Below are positions 16,983 through 26,360 of a DNA stretch of 64,000 bases, piece after piece (within the stretch, counting starts at the first letter, position 1; each line of letters begins with the position of its first letter). The stretch comes from Sphingobium sp. MI1205 (GTDB taxonomy: Bacteria > Pseudomonadota > Alphaproteobacteria > Sphingomonadales > Sphingomonadaceae): contig NZ_CP005188.1 in NCBI RefSeq assembly GCF_001563285.1, positions 2,547,501-2,611,500 on the forward strand. Reading direction: 5' to 3'. The position numbers were made by a program, and so were the translations under genes. The notes beneath the pieces are model-generated. The model saw only the letters and a program-made list of their open reading frames with translations. It searched no databases and was not told the DNA's origin.

Positions 16983-18746
16983 TCACGCGGCCTGTGCGAG
17001 CGGCGCGGCCTCTCCATTGGGTTCCTGTGCGGCGGCGGGGGCGCGCGTTGCAACCATCCTGGCATGAGCCATGACCGTGCCGACGCCGCCCCGCTGTGTG
17101 TAGGCGCTCGGCGGGAACTGCATCCAGCGTGGCACCCAGCGCTCGGCCTTCGCCCGCCCCTCCGCGCCATTCAGATGATCCCACATGATCCGCTTCAGCG
17201 TGTTGGACTTCTCCCCAGCGTTGGCGGTCGCGACCGTTTCGCCCGCCACTTCCGCAACCATCCGACCTAGCAGTTCGCGGTCGCGGATCAGGCCGAACAG
17301 GGTCTCATCCGCCTGCCACCAGTCGGCCATGTCGATGCCGATCTCGCTGCCCACCGCCTCGACGGCGGCGCTGCCAGCGGCAAGCGTTTCGCCCATGACG
17401 ACCGCGATCACCTCCATGATTGCAGGATCGGGAAGCTCCAACAGGCGGAGGAACAGGACCACAAGACCATAGTCATCGCCATTGCCGCCGGTAACCGTGG
17501 GCTCCTCGGAGGAGAAGTCCAGCAGGGCGAGAACGGCGCGGCGGCGCTCGTCGAAGACCGTCTCGCCCCGCGATGTCTCGACGCTCTCGCGCACATCATC
17601 ATTGCGGGCCATCTGTGGCTCCGGCCGCACGGTCCAGAGCGGCGATCCTGTGATGGCATGGACCACCATGAGCCGGAGCGCCGTGCCGGGATGCCCCAGC
17701 AGCGCGGCGCGGACGGCGGCATGACGGTGCAGATCGACATAGGTCTGCAAGGTGGAGGTGAGTTCAGGACGCTGCGGCTTGACCGTGTCCGCCACCTCGC
17801 CGCGCTCGGCCCTCCGCGCTTCCTTTCGCGTCACATAGCCTTCGTGGAAGATGACCTCGCCGCTGGCGCGGACATCGGCATAGACGCGCCCGCCCTTTCT
17901 CATTGCCGCCTTCTCATATTCCCAACTGTGGAAATGTTCTGATGGAGGCACGATGACCACATCGCTCCAGCCCTGCTCGAGATAGGCTTCCTTCGCTGTC
18001 TCGATGGCTTCATATTGCGCCGCCCAGAAGGTATCGGCATCGGCGAAATAGCGGTCGTCGCCGAACAGGTCGGCAATGGTCGCACCCTTATAATCGTCGA
18101 GACTGAACAGCGCGAAGCGCGCCGGAATGGACTGGCCGCCAAACAGCCACGCCTTCAACTGGTGCCCTGTGGGAACATAGCTGTCAGGATCATCATGAAG
18201 CGCGAGCCACGCCTTTTGCTGGCTTTTGCTCGCAAGGGTCAGGTGGCGGACGATCGTGCGGTCGATCTGCTCGGCGCGGTAGAGCCCGCGAATGCGGGGC
18301 AGGAGATTGCCGAGCGCGAGGACGCGGCGGATGGTGAGGTCTGGCAGGCCGAAGGTCGCGGCGATGTCATCCAGTTCGCGCCCCTCCTTCACCAGCCGGG
18401 TGAAGGTTTCCCATTGCGTCACCTCATCCGCATCGAGCCGGGCAAGATTCTCGATCATGGACGCCTCGATCGCGGCGGCATCGTCGGTTTCAGAGAGGAT
18501 GCGGCAGGGCAACGGCTCCGCCTCGCCCGTTTCCTCCGTCACGATGCGGGCCGCATAGAAGCGCCGCGCGCCCGCGACAATCTCGAAATGCCCTTCGGCG
18601 CCAGTGGCCCGGACGAGGAGCGTCTGAATAACCCCGCGCTTGCGTACGGTCGGGAGGATGTCACTGACATCGGGAGCCTTGCGGCCAAAGCGCATGTTCA
18701 TCTTGCTCACACAGAGCTTGTCTTGATCGATAAAAACGAGTGTCAT
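16983..18746 (-). CDS. ParB/Spo0J-type partition-like protein of ICE type
   Basis: A 587-residue protein with an N-terminal ParB nuclease-like domain (about residues 1-110: VSDILPTVRKRGVIQTLLVR, EIVAGARRFYAA, PCRILSETDDAAAIEASMIENLARLDADE) and a KorB/HTH region (LDDIAATFGLPDLTIRRVLAL, 125-150). The long C-terminal half has no recognised domain and is usual for the large ParB-like proteins of alphaproteobacterial ICEs. It may help maintain the excised circle. It lies 93 bases downstream of DUF2958 in the same operon. Confidence 0.88.
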   Translation of the reverse strand: MTLVFIDQDKLCVSKMNMRFGRKAPDVSDILPTVRKRGVIQTLLVRATGAEGHFEIVAGARRFYAARIVTEETGEAEPLPCRILSETDDAAAIEASMIENLARLDADEVTQWETFTRLVKEGRELDDIAATFGLPDLTIRRVLALGNLLPRIRGLYRAEQIDRTIVRHLTLASKSQQKAWLALHDDPDSYVPTGHQLKAWLFGGQSIPARFALFSLDDYKGATIADLFGDDRYFADADTFWAAQYEAIETAKEAYLEQGWSDVVIVPPSEHFHSWEYEKAAMRKGGRVYADVRASGEVIFHEGYVTRKEARRAERGEVADTVKPQRPELTSTLQTYVDLHRHAAVRAALLGHPGTALRLMVVHAITGSPLWTVRPEPQMARNDDVRESVETSRGETVFDERRRAVLALLDFSSEEPTVTGGNGDDYGLVVLFLRLLELPDPAIMEVIAVVMGETLAAGSAAVEAVGSEIGIDMADWWQADETLFGLIRDRELLGRMVAEVAGETVATANAGEKSNTLKRIMWDHLNGAEGRAKAERWVPRWMQFPPSAYTQRGGVGTVMAHARMVATRAPAAAQEPNGEAAPLAQAA

Positions 18747-18839
18747 GGCGTTGCTCCTTTGGAGTGCCGGCCCCTCACACTTCGCGGCGTCGGGGGGCCG
18801 GTTTTCACTGGGGTGGCGGCGTGACGTGCCGCCTTCACG

Positions 18840-19268
18840 TCATCCCTTGTCCGGATCGGGCAAGGGAGAATTAGGGAGCGCGCCCGGCCGGGCGGCGCGG
18901 CGGATCAGGGTTTCGGCCCAGAGGATGGAACCAGCGCGGCGGGCCTGTTCCGCCCAGAGGGAGAGCGGCAAATTGCTTTCGAAGCCAAGGTCGCGCTCGA
19001 TGGAGAGGCCGTAGGGAAGCCGGACAGCGGTGATTTCGCACAAGCTGAAATAACCGAGTTCAGGACAACCGAAGCCAAGATCGGCCAGCCCGAACAGAGC
19101 ATCGCCATCCTCCGCCAGTTCGGTCGCCAGCCATGTCGCGGCTCCAAGCGGATTGAACAGCTTGATGACGGGCGGCGGGTCGAAGCGCTCGCCCTTTGCT
19201 TCATGAGCGCGGCGGGCGATGTCGTTGGCGCGGAGCGCAAAGCGCAGTTCGGGAGTGAGAAGCTTCAT
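18840..19268 (-). CDS. DUF2958 family protein
   Basis: A 142-residue DUF2958 protein. The conserved PPVIKLFNPLGAATWLATEL and LADLGFGCPELGYFSLCEI are clear. The family has no proven function and is found beside ardC and parB-like genes. Its ATG overlaps the stop of the ardC C-terminal fragment (ATGA), so it was originally translated by coupling to ardC. That gene is now broken, but a new start at 19528 may keep the coupling. Confidence 0.88.
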   Translation of the reverse strand: MKLLTPELRFALRANDIARRAHEAKGERFDPPPVIKLFNPLGAATWLATELAEDGDALFGLADLGFGCPELGYFSLCEITAVRLPYGLSIERDLGFESNLPLSLWAEQARRAGSILWAETLIRRAARPGALPNSPLPDPDKG

Positions 19269-19528
19269 GCCGCCAACCTCCCCTCTTCCCGCGCCGCCTG
19301 CGCCTCGCCGTGACGGGCGAGCAGCCAGTCCGCCGCCTTGCTGGCTGCGCTGGCCGCGCGAAAGATCGCGCGGTTATCTTCGCGCAGCACCTCCAGCCAC
19401 GCGCCGATATAGTCAGCATGGCGGACCGTGGGCACTATGCCGAGCGCCGCGCAGAGGAAGGCAGACCCCATCTCGGCGACATATCCTGACAGTCCAGCGA
19501 AAAATGGCGGTTGAAAGGTGAAAACCAT
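19265..19528 (-). pseudogene. ardC C-terminal fragment fused to a start supplied by the inserted element
   Basis: Bases 19265-19480 encode the last ~71 residues of an ArdC-type protein (VAEMGSAFLCAALGIVPTV, then HADYIGAWLEVLREDNRAIF). At 19480 the homology stops at the end of the ~6.9-kb inserted element. From inside the element, an ATG at 19528 with an AGGAGG site five bases before it reads 16 foreign codons (MVFTFQPPFFAGLSGY) and then enters the ardC frame. The 87-residue product lacks the HExxH metalloprotease motif and so cannot be a full ArdC. It ends in an ATGA overlap with DUF2958. The missing parts are at 26375-26461 and 31024-31701. Confidence 0.85.
19475..19494. repeat. Left end of GInt-like element: core and terminal inverted repeat
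   Basis: GGCGAC core at 19475-19480, one spacer base, then TATCCTGACAGTC at 19482-19494. The partner repeat is at 26361-26380. Left of the core, ardC coding sequence continues without a break. Confidence 0.82.
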
Positions 19529-19540
19529 CGGTGCCTCCTG

Positions 19541-19854
19541 CACTGCCTAAAAACCCCATGGCTCCCCCGAGGCGGGGGTGGGCGGCGAGAACGACCGGAG
19601 AGGCCCGCGCAAGCGGGGGGCCGCACCCGGAGGGGCGAAATGCAATGGAGCAGCGCGGCGAAGCCGGGCTTGCGGCGCGCCGTGGCGGGCCTAGCAGGGA
19701 GCGCCGACCAGACCCGCATCGAGGGAGGCCCAGAAATCAGCGCCGCCGCGCCAGCGGCGTCCGCTGGTGAGCGGGCGAAGCCCGCGCATCGCCGTGCGCG
19801 ACGAAGCGGCCGAGCCCGCGAGGGATCGGCCGCTCGGCTTTGGTCGCTGCTGGA
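19541..19854. repeat. GC-rich leader, homologous to 31702-31960
   Basis: This 314-base gene-free stretch shares long interrupted blocks with the segment upstream of the broken ardC at 31702-31960: CTAAAAA, AGGCGGGGGTGGGCGGC, GAGAGGCCC/AAGAGGCCC, CGGGCCTAGC and GGGAGCGCC in the same order and spacing. Both copies lie just upstream of an ardC-related start on the minus strand. A shared promoter or structured leader is likely; its function is unknown. Confidence 0.7.
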
Positions 19855-20718
19855 TCATGGCTGACGGGCGTGCATCCAGTCGGCCGCTGCCTGCGCCTTG
19901 CTCGCCGCGGTGAAGATCGCGCGGGGCTCGTCCTTGAGCAGTTGCAGCCAGGAGGCGATATAGGCCGCGTGATCGGGTCGCGGTTCGTGCGCGATCCCAA
20001 GATCGGCGAGCAGGAACGATGCGGTCAGTTCGGCGGTCGCTTCCTCCATGGCGAGCGCGTGCCTGGTCCACTTGGCGCTGAAATCCCGGTCGAGCCGGTG
20101 AGCTGCGCCACTGGCATGAGCCGCCTCGTGAATATGGGTGGCGTAGAAGCCGTGGGCATCGTGGAAGGCGCTGAAATCCGGCATGTGGATGCGGTCTTCG
20201 GCGATGTGATAATAGGCGCTGGCCGAGCCGTAGACGGTATCGATGCCGAGGGCGGCGATGAAGGCTTCGGCGGCGGCGAGGCGTTCGCTCTCGGGCAGGT
20301 CCGGCCCCGGTTCGGGCGCATAGCCATCGACCTGATCGGCGTTGAACAGGCTGAACGCCTTGGCGAAAAGCCGGCGGTGGTCGTCATCGTCGCCGGCGTC
20401 GTCATCCTTCGCGCGAAACTCCTTCCAGAGGACGCCGAGGCTGGCCTGCTCGCCCTTGCGGACCTGCGCGCCGAGCGTCTGCCACTGGCGATAGGTGCCC
20501 CAGACGCCGCTCGCATAGCCGCTGCCATAGGCGGCTGCCCAGAGCGAGACCGTATTTATGCCGCGATAGGGCTTGCCGCTGGCGACGTTCGTCGGGCGGG
20601 TGACGTCGGCGCCAGAATGATGCCATGGCATGCGCCAGGTGCCGGTGCCGGCTTCGATGGCGTCGACGATCGCTTGCGTGACGCGAGCATAGACGTCGAC
20701 ACGTGGTGAGGCTGACAT
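19855..20718 (-). CDS. ardC: ArdC-type antirestriction protein / zincin metallopeptidase, intact
   Basis: A 287-residue ArdC (DUF1738/DUF6782) protein that in conjugative systems protects incoming DNA from restriction. The N-terminal ssDNA-binding domain is RVDVYARVTQAIVDAIEAG and PWHHSGADVTRPTN, with YRGINTVSLW. The C-terminal zincin domain has HEAAH at 197-201, then GAAHRLDRDF and the EATAELTASFLLADLGI segment. It starts at MSASPRVDVYA; an upstream extension is basic and lacks similarity. It is cargo of the GInt-like element that broke the ICE's own ardC. Confidence 0.9.
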   Translation of the reverse strand: MSASPRVDVYARVTQAIVDAIEAGTGTWRMPWHHSGADVTRPTNVASGKPYRGINTVSLWAAAYGSGYASGVWGTYRQWQTLGAQVRKGEQASLGVLWKEFRAKDDDAGDDDDHRRLFAKAFSLFNADQVDGYAPEPGPDLPESERLAAAEAFIAALGIDTVYGSASAYYHIAEDRIHMPDFSAFHDAHGFYATHIHEAAHASGAAHRLDRDFSAKWTRHALAMEEATAELTASFLLADLGIAHEPRPDHAAYIASWLQLLKDEPRAIFTAASKAQAAADWMHARQP

Positions 20719-20887
20719 GATCTGTTCTCCGTTCTCGCGCCGGGGACCATCCCCGGCGGCGGAGGCCCGTTCGCGCCGGGCACAGGGGGGCTCGCGCACC
20801 CGTCAGGGCCGCAGCGAAGCGAAGGACGGCGAAGCCGTTGCGCGGGCGCGCCGACCGGCGCAGGACTCCGCCAACAGCCGGGGTGGT

Positions 20888-23050
20888 CTACGGCGTGGGA
20901 GGATCGATCCCGGCAATCACCGCGGTCAGGCGATCAAGCTCGCGCTGGAGAGCCTGACGCTGAAGATCGGAGATGCGCCGTTCGCGTAGATGCGCCCTGG
21001 CATCGGCCGCCGCGCGTTCCCAGGCCGGCCTGTGGCGGGCGGTGATGCAGGCGTTGGGACAGCGGGTCGGCTCGCACAGGGCGGTGAGCGGCTGCGCGGG
21101 ATCAGGGGTCGTCACGCGCTTGAGGCAGAGCGCGGTCGCGGGATCAAAGAAGCAATCCGCGAGCGGGCCGACATGGAAGGTGCGCGCGACGCTGGCGAGC
21201 ATGACGCGCAGGCGGGCGCGATCGGCGATCATGGCGGGCAAAGGCCCTTGTCTGACGGCGGCATCGTCGAGCGTCCGCGCGATGCGCGGTCCCGCTGGGC
21301 CGCCGAGCGATGCGCCGCCCTGACGGCGGTCGAAATAGTCCAGCAGATCGTCAATCTGACCGAGCCGGCGCTGCGCTTCGACCTCGGCGCGAAACCCCGA
21401 TGCGCTGGTCCCGGCATAGCCCTCGAAAGCGGCGACCGAGGCGTGCTTGTACTGGATCATGCCGGCGATGGTGCCGAACGGGCGGTTGGCGATGTGCCAC
21501 GCGATCGTGCGCCGGAACTGCCGTGTCGTGATGCGCCACGGCTTGCCGTCGGGACCGCGCGGGATGACCGGCATATCGGGGTTGCCGAAGGCGGTGTTGA
21601 GGTGGTCGCGGAAGGCGTTGAGCTGGCGGACCACCTCGCTCGACAGATGCGTCTTGGAGACGGCGCTCGCGCGCAGTACCGGCCAGAGCGTATCGCTGCC
21701 GCTGGCGCGCGCCGGTCCTGCCGACAGGCGTTCGAGCACCGTGATCGCATCGGCGACCGGCTCGATCGTCACCCAGCTCGCCACTTCGTCCACCGCCGCC
21801 CGGCGCTTGTAGATGGTCGATCGGATGCGATGCCGTTCGATCAGGCCGTCCTCGCTGCGCGCGATAGAGACACACCCGCGCCGCATCGCCTGCACCTCGC
21901 AGTCGCGCATGCCGGTCAGATAGGCGCACACGATATAAGCGGCGGCCTGGAGCATCCGTTCCTCGTGTGCGAGAGTCTTCGCGTCGAAGCGCTCGCGCCA
22001 TGGCCGACCGCTATCGGGATCGATCGAGATCGGCGTGTCCATGCCGCCGACCTCCACCCCCAGCTCGGCCGCCACTGCATCGATCAGCCTCGCTTCGCCG
22101 CCGGTCAGCATGAGATGTGCGTGCGGTTCCGCCTGCACGTCGATCCCGACATGGAGATGTAAGAGATGGGCGTTGATCGGTGGGGTCACGCTGCCGGTGT
22201 TGGGGTCGACGCGCAGCTTGCCGTTATGAGCGGTGGCCCAGATCGGTGCGCCGCGCCCCTCGCGGCGTCGGCGATCGAAATAGGCCTTCAGGCGGGTGCG
22301 GCGACGTTGCCGGCGATCAGGGTCCGAGAGGCCGGCGTCGGCGGTGACAAGGCGATCCCGGCGCGCTTCGAGCCGATCAAGCTCGCGGCGGGCGGCGAGA
22401 ATATCGTCAGCGAAGACGGTGACGTAGCGCAACGACCAGGCGAGCAGCGCGGCGATGACCTCTTCCGGGAACCGTGGGGTGCGGTTCTCCCGGACATGGC
22501 GGTAGCCCGCAACGCGGGCGGGCGCCTGTCCGGCCCAGGGCTCGAATACAAGGCCTCCGTCAGCGAGGTGGTCACGATAGTAATAGAGATCGGAGACCAC
22601 TTCGAGGAGGTGACCGACGATGACGGGTCGTCGGGCAGGATCGTCACGGAGATGACGGGCATAGGCATCGACCAATGGCTGATCGATACGGGAAACGTCG
22701 AGCCGTCCGAGCCGCTCACGGGCGAAGGCGAAGAACCGGCGGGCACGGTTGAATGCCTGGCGGATGCAGGCGGGCGGTAACTTCGTCCGATAGCCGGGGA
22801 GATCGGCGTTGAGGCGGGCGTAGAGATAGGCGCGCATCGCCGCCTGGACATCGGCATGTTCGAGCACGTCGAAATGCACGGTGACGTGGCAGCGCCGGGC
22901 GTTCTCGCGGAATACGGCGGGACCGAGATCCCAGCTCGCGTCGCCGACGCGCGACAGATCTTCGCGGGCGTGACCGGCCTTGAGCGGCGCGCTCGCCAGC
23001 ACGGCGCGATCGTCGAAGGCGGGCGCCTGGACATGGGCTGGCATGGTCAT
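20888..23050 (-). CDS. Large tyrosine recombinase (GinC-like)
   Basis: A 720-residue site-specific recombinase, the last of three overlapping recombinase genes. Catalytic residues are seen in YLTGMRDCEVQAM (Arg I), TRQFRRTIAWHI (Arg II region), IQYKHASVAAFEGYAG (His and Tyr). A Cys/His-containing C-terminal segment, ALCEPTRCPNACITARHRPAW, resembles a zinc motif also present in the preceding recombinase (CLDCPNAVITARKLPA). It starts at ATG 23050, overlapping the previous stop. The set of three acts together in GInt-type elements. No small fourth gene follows; 169 bases later comes ardC. Confidence 0.88.
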   Translation of the reverse strand: MTMPAHVQAPAFDDRAVLASAPLKAGHAREDLSRVGDASWDLGPAVFRENARRCHVTVHFDVLEHADVQAAMRAYLYARLNADLPGYRTKLPPACIRQAFNRARRFFAFARERLGRLDVSRIDQPLVDAYARHLRDDPARRPVIVGHLLEVVSDLYYYRDHLADGGLVFEPWAGQAPARVAGYRHVRENRTPRFPEEVIAALLAWSLRYVTVFADDILAARRELDRLEARRDRLVTADAGLSDPDRRQRRRTRLKAYFDRRRREGRGAPIWATAHNGKLRVDPNTGSVTPPINAHLLHLHVGIDVQAEPHAHLMLTGGEARLIDAVAAELGVEVGGMDTPISIDPDSGRPWRERFDAKTLAHEERMLQAAAYIVCAYLTGMRDCEVQAMRRGCVSIARSEDGLIERHRIRSTIYKRRAAVDEVASWVTIEPVADAITVLERLSAGPARASGSDTLWPVLRASAVSKTHLSSEVVRQLNAFRDHLNTAFGNPDMPVIPRGPDGKPWRITTRQFRRTIAWHIANRPFGTIAGMIQYKHASVAAFEGYAGTSASGFRAEVEAQRRLGQIDDLLDYFDRRQGGASLGGPAGPRIARTLDDAAVRQGPLPAMIADRARLRVMLASVARTFHVGPLADCFFDPATALCLKRVTTPDPAQPLTALCEPTRCPNACITARHRPAWERAAADARAHLRERRISDLQRQALQRELDRLTAVIAGIDPPTP

Positions 23051-24834
23051 GTGCGTGCCTCCGGCGGCAGATAAAGCCGTTCGCCTTCCATCTGCCGGCG
23101 CGCATCGGCGATGACGGCATCGGAGAATGCCGGCAGGACCTGGGCGGTGATGCGGGCATGGACGCGGCCGAACTTGGCCGCCCAATCGTTCGCGGGCAGG
23201 CTCAGCCTCTGCTCTTCGACGAATGCGAGGAAAGCGAGGATCGCGGGGAGCTTGCGCGCGGTGATGACGGCGTTGGGACAATCGAGGCAACCCCAGAAGG
23301 GCTGCGCGCAGGGTGATCCGGCATCGGCGAAGGGACTGCTATGGAAGCCCGCGCAGGCGGCGAGCCAGACATCCTGTTCGCCGTCGAGCAACGGACCGAC
23401 GGTATCGGGCGGCATCAGCGGCGCGGCCTGATCGGGCGATTGGCGCAACGCCTTCTCGGCGGTGGGCGGCAGCACGGTCGGCGTCGCGGTGGCGACCGCT
23501 TCGCGAAAGGCGTCAGCGAGGGTCTTCTCGTGCAGGGACCGAAGCGACGGCAGATCGGCATAGTGGCGCCCCGCAACCTCGCGCGAATGACCGACTGCGA
23601 AGCGGGCCATGTGCCCCTCAGTCTTCGTGTACCACAGCGCCTTGTGGGTCTTGCGGAGCCGGGAGAGCAGCAGGTGGAGCGGCTTGCCGTCGTCATCGAC
23701 AATAGCATGCTGTGCTATCCAGGCAGCGATCCGCTCCTTCGGATGAGCGATACCCGCCCGCAGGCCGCCAACGTTGTGATAAACCCAAAGACGATCATCG
23801 GTCAGATGCTCGCGGGCTGGCGCGGTGACGTCGATCAGGCGACGGATGAGGCCGCCAGGCGTGCCACCACCGCCGTCGCGGACGCGCATGCTCTTGTGCT
23901 CGGCGCCGCGGGCGCGGCGCTTGAGATAGCGCAGTTCCACCGTGCCGGCATGGGGGTTGGTGAGACAATCCACGGTCAGCGCCTTCAGGCACTCGGGCTC
24001 GAGCCCGGTATCGAGCGTGAGCAGCACGAGCAGCGCCGGCAGATCGCGCGCAAGCAGGTGATGGCGGCCATGCAGATCGTCGATGAGCGTGCTGATCGGC
24101 AATCCGCGTCGCATGCGCATGAAATAGAGGCTCTTCAGCGCGGGCTGGTCTGCGACGATAAAGCCCTGCCGCGCGATGATCGCTTCGACCTCGGCGCGCA
24201 CGCTGGCGATGACCGGGTCGCCCTCATCGGTGCGGTCGTCGGCACCGAGACGGCGGAACATCGCTTCGACGTCGGTCCTCGCGGCGTCGCGCAACGCGCG
24301 GGCAACGAAGGGGCTATAAGCATCGCGCGGGGTCGAGCGGCCCGCCGACGTGGCCAGTGTGTAGCGCAGCCGCTCATGCAGGTCAGGCGCGATCCGATCG
24401 GGCCGGTCTGCCTCGATCGCGCGCAATGTGTTGACGATCTTGCCGACCGTTATGTGCCGGTGGATCGCGCCCATCCCGCGGCGGTCGAGCGCGGAGGCGA
24501 ACCCATCGATATGGGCTGCGCGCAGGTCGCCGACGCCAGCCACGTTCAGCGCTTCGTCGCCAAGCCAGGCGAAGAACAGGCGGTAGGCATTTACATACTG
24601 CTTGATGACGCTCGCCGCACCGATCGGTCCTCCGAGCGCGGCCGACCGTCGCAATGCGCCAGCAAAGGCGATGGCGAGCGGACGAGGATCGAGTGCGGCC
24701 ATATCGATCAGGACCGTCCCGCCATGCCGCGCCTCGATGGTGAACTTGAGGCCGAGCACGGGATCAGGCTGCACGGGCTCCGGCGTGATCGGCACGAAGG
24801 CGACGGGCCGGCCCTTGCGGGGACGACCGCTCAT
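23047..24834 (-). CDS. Large tyrosine recombinase (GinB-like), atypical active site
   Basis: A 595-residue recombinase-fold protein. The expected first catalytic Arg (TGxR) appears as DTGLEPECLKAL, with Glu. The second motif is LSRLRKTHKALWY and the third VGHSREVAGRHYAD. Either it uses different residues or it plays a structural part in a heteromeric complex. A Cys motif near the C-terminus (PFWGCLDCPNAVITARKLPA) matches that of the next protein. ATG 24834 begins MSGRPRKGRPVAF and overlaps the upstream stop by 4 bases. A 526-codon plus-strand frame here is antisense noise. Confidence 0.85.
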   Translation of the reverse strand: MSGRPRKGRPVAFVPITPEPVQPDPVLGLKFTIEARHGGTVLIDMAALDPRPLAIAFAGALRRSAALGGPIGAASVIKQYVNAYRLFFAWLGDEALNVAGVGDLRAAHIDGFASALDRRGMGAIHRHITVGKIVNTLRAIEADRPDRIAPDLHERLRYTLATSAGRSTPRDAYSPFVARALRDAARTDVEAMFRRLGADDRTDEGDPVIASVRAEVEAIIARQGFIVADQPALKSLYFMRMRRGLPISTLIDDLHGRHHLLARDLPALLVLLTLDTGLEPECLKALTVDCLTNPHAGTVELRYLKRRARGAEHKSMRVRDGGGGTPGGLIRRLIDVTAPAREHLTDDRLWVYHNVGGLRAGIAHPKERIAAWIAQHAIVDDDGKPLHLLLSRLRKTHKALWYTKTEGHMARFAVGHSREVAGRHYADLPSLRSLHEKTLADAFREAVATATPTVLPPTAEKALRQSPDQAAPLMPPDTVGPLLDGEQDVWLAACAGFHSSPFADAGSPCAQPFWGCLDCPNAVITARKLPAILAFLAFVEEQRLSLPANDWAAKFGRVHARITAQVLPAFSDAVIADARRQMEGERLYLPPEART

Positions 24835-26180
24835 GCGCCCTGCGGTCCCGGCAGCAGCGCAAGCAGCTCCTCGACCGCCGCATCCACCGTATCGGCGCGG
24901 GTCGCAATATGGTCGAGGTAGATATAGGTGGTGGTGAGGCTCGCGTGGCCGAGCAGGCGTTGCACCTGTTGCAGCGGGTCCCCGAGGATCAGCCGGTAGC
25001 TCTCCATCGGCCCCGCCGGCAATGCCGCTTCGCGCAGTCGCTGCTGGATCAGCAAGGCAAGCATATGGACTGCGAACGTGTGGCGAAGCTGGTGCGGGTT
25101 GATCGACAGCGGGAAGCCGTTCTCCGCGCACCGGTTGCCAGCACGGGTGAAGATCACCTCCCACGAGTTGGGCCGAACAGGCTGCCCGACCTCGGTCAGC
25201 CACAGCGCCGCCGGCTCGCGGGGCGGTCCATCCTCGTCGCAGAGGATCAGGCGGCATCGTTCCTCCGGGGTGCAGATATCGCGCATGCGGTCGAGACCGG
25301 CGCGGGTGACAGGGATCGGTCGTTCGAGCTTGGTCGCGCCGTCTCGCGCGGCGAACTTGGCGACGCCCGCGGCGCGCTCGACGGCGACGTAGGCGGCAAT
25401 CTGACGAAGCAGCCGACGCGGGAGCAGGACGCTGCGTCCCCGGTCGCCCTTGGTCAGCGGTGGCGGGAGAGGCAGCCAAAGTTGTTGTGCATCGCTGTCC
25501 TCGCGGTCGATCGCCGCGAGCTCGGCGGCGAGTAGACCCGACGCCTCTTCGAGGCGCAGGCCGGTGGTGACGAGAAGATCGGCGAACAGCGCGTTGCGCA
25601 GCCCGTTCCGGTCGCGCGCGCCGGGGCGCTCGGTGCCGTCAGGGGTAAGGCCGCGCAGGCCGACCTCGCGGAAAATGCGGTAGTCGTCCATCGTGACGAA
25701 CCGCACATCCGATCGCCTGGCAACACGTTCATAAGCGTCATTGCGCGCCGCGATCATGCCGCGACGGCCACCATGCGCCGGTCGCCACACGGCGCGGCGG
25801 CTGAACGGCGCGTCAGTGATCAGCCCGTGCTGCTCACCCCATCGGTAAAGGCGATCGAGACTGGCGACGGCACGGTTCCAGCTTGCGGCCGTTATCCGGT
25901 GATCGGCCTCGTCGCGGCGTCGCTCACGATGATAGGCGTCGACATCGTCGCGGGTCGCAGCCCACACGGTCTTGCCGCAGGCATCGAGAAAGCGAAGCCA
26001 GACTACGACATCATAGGCATAGGCGCGCAGCGAATGGCGCGAGCGGACGCCCGACAACGGCAGGTCGAGAAAGAAGCGATCCAGATCGGGATCATAGAGC
26101 GCGTCGCCGCGCAGGATCAGCGGCACATGCGCATCGAGGCCCCTGGCCTCGCGGCGCTCGCAAACAGTAATGATCGACAC
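24831..26180 (-). CDS. Tyrosine recombinase (GinA-like)
   Basis: A 449-residue tyrosine recombinase, the first gene of the trio. Catalytic motifs are TTGLRLEEASGL (Arg I), INPHQLRHTFAVHML (His-x-x-Arg), LLGHASLTTTYIYLDH (His and Tyr). The GTG at 26180 was chosen because GGGGGAGGG lies 10 bases upstream; a longer frame to 26255 has no support. Transcription would run from the right end of the element through ginB- and ginC-like genes to ardC. Confidence 0.88.
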   Translation of the reverse strand: MSIITVCERREARGLDAHVPLILRGDALYDPDLDRFFLDLPLSGVRSRHSLRAYAYDVVVWLRFLDACGKTVWAATRDDVDAYHRERRRDEADHRITAASWNRAVASLDRLYRWGEQHGLITDAPFSRRAVWRPAHGGRRGMIAARNDAYERVARRSDVRFVTMDDYRIFREVGLRGLTPDGTERPGARDRNGLRNALFADLLVTTGLRLEEASGLLAAELAAIDREDSDAQQLWLPLPPPLTKGDRGRSVLLPRRLLRQIAAYVAVERAAGVAKFAARDGATKLERPIPVTRAGLDRMRDICTPEERCRLILCDEDGPPREPAALWLTEVGQPVRPNSWEVIFTRAGNRCAENGFPLSINPHQLRHTFAVHMLALLIQQRLREAALPAGPMESYRLILGDPLQQVQRLLGHASLTTTYIYLDHIATRADTVDAAVEELLALLPGPQGA

Positions 26181-26360
26181 CGGCGCGAAGCCCTCCCCCG
26201 GACCCCCACCCGGAAGCTGACCTTCACACCGTTGCGCACTATGGCCTGGCAGCAATCAGGCTGGCCTCCGCCAGCTCTTGGGTCAGCGCTACGGCCAGCC
26301 TGATTACTGCCTACCGTGGGCGTCCATCGCCGACCTTACTGCAAAGTTGCGAGCGGCGCA
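26181..26360. promoter_or_regulatory. Upstream region of recombinase trio with long inverted repeat
   Basis: 180 bases between the first recombinase and the right end of the element. A perfect 13-bp inverted repeat (AATCAGGCTGGCC at 26254-26266, GGCCAGCCTGATT at 26293-26305) with a 26-base loop lies here. It may be an accessory recombinase-binding site or an operator for the trio. Confidence 0.5.

Noticed and set aside
19265..19528. Reading the 87-residue frame as a complete small antirestriction gene
   Set aside because: The homology break at 19480 coincides exactly with the element end (core plus inverted repeat), so it is a fusion of a foreign start with an ardC tail.
23341..24921. 526-codon plus-strand reading frame
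   Set aside because: Antisense to the GinB-like recombinase; no domain and shadow-type composition.
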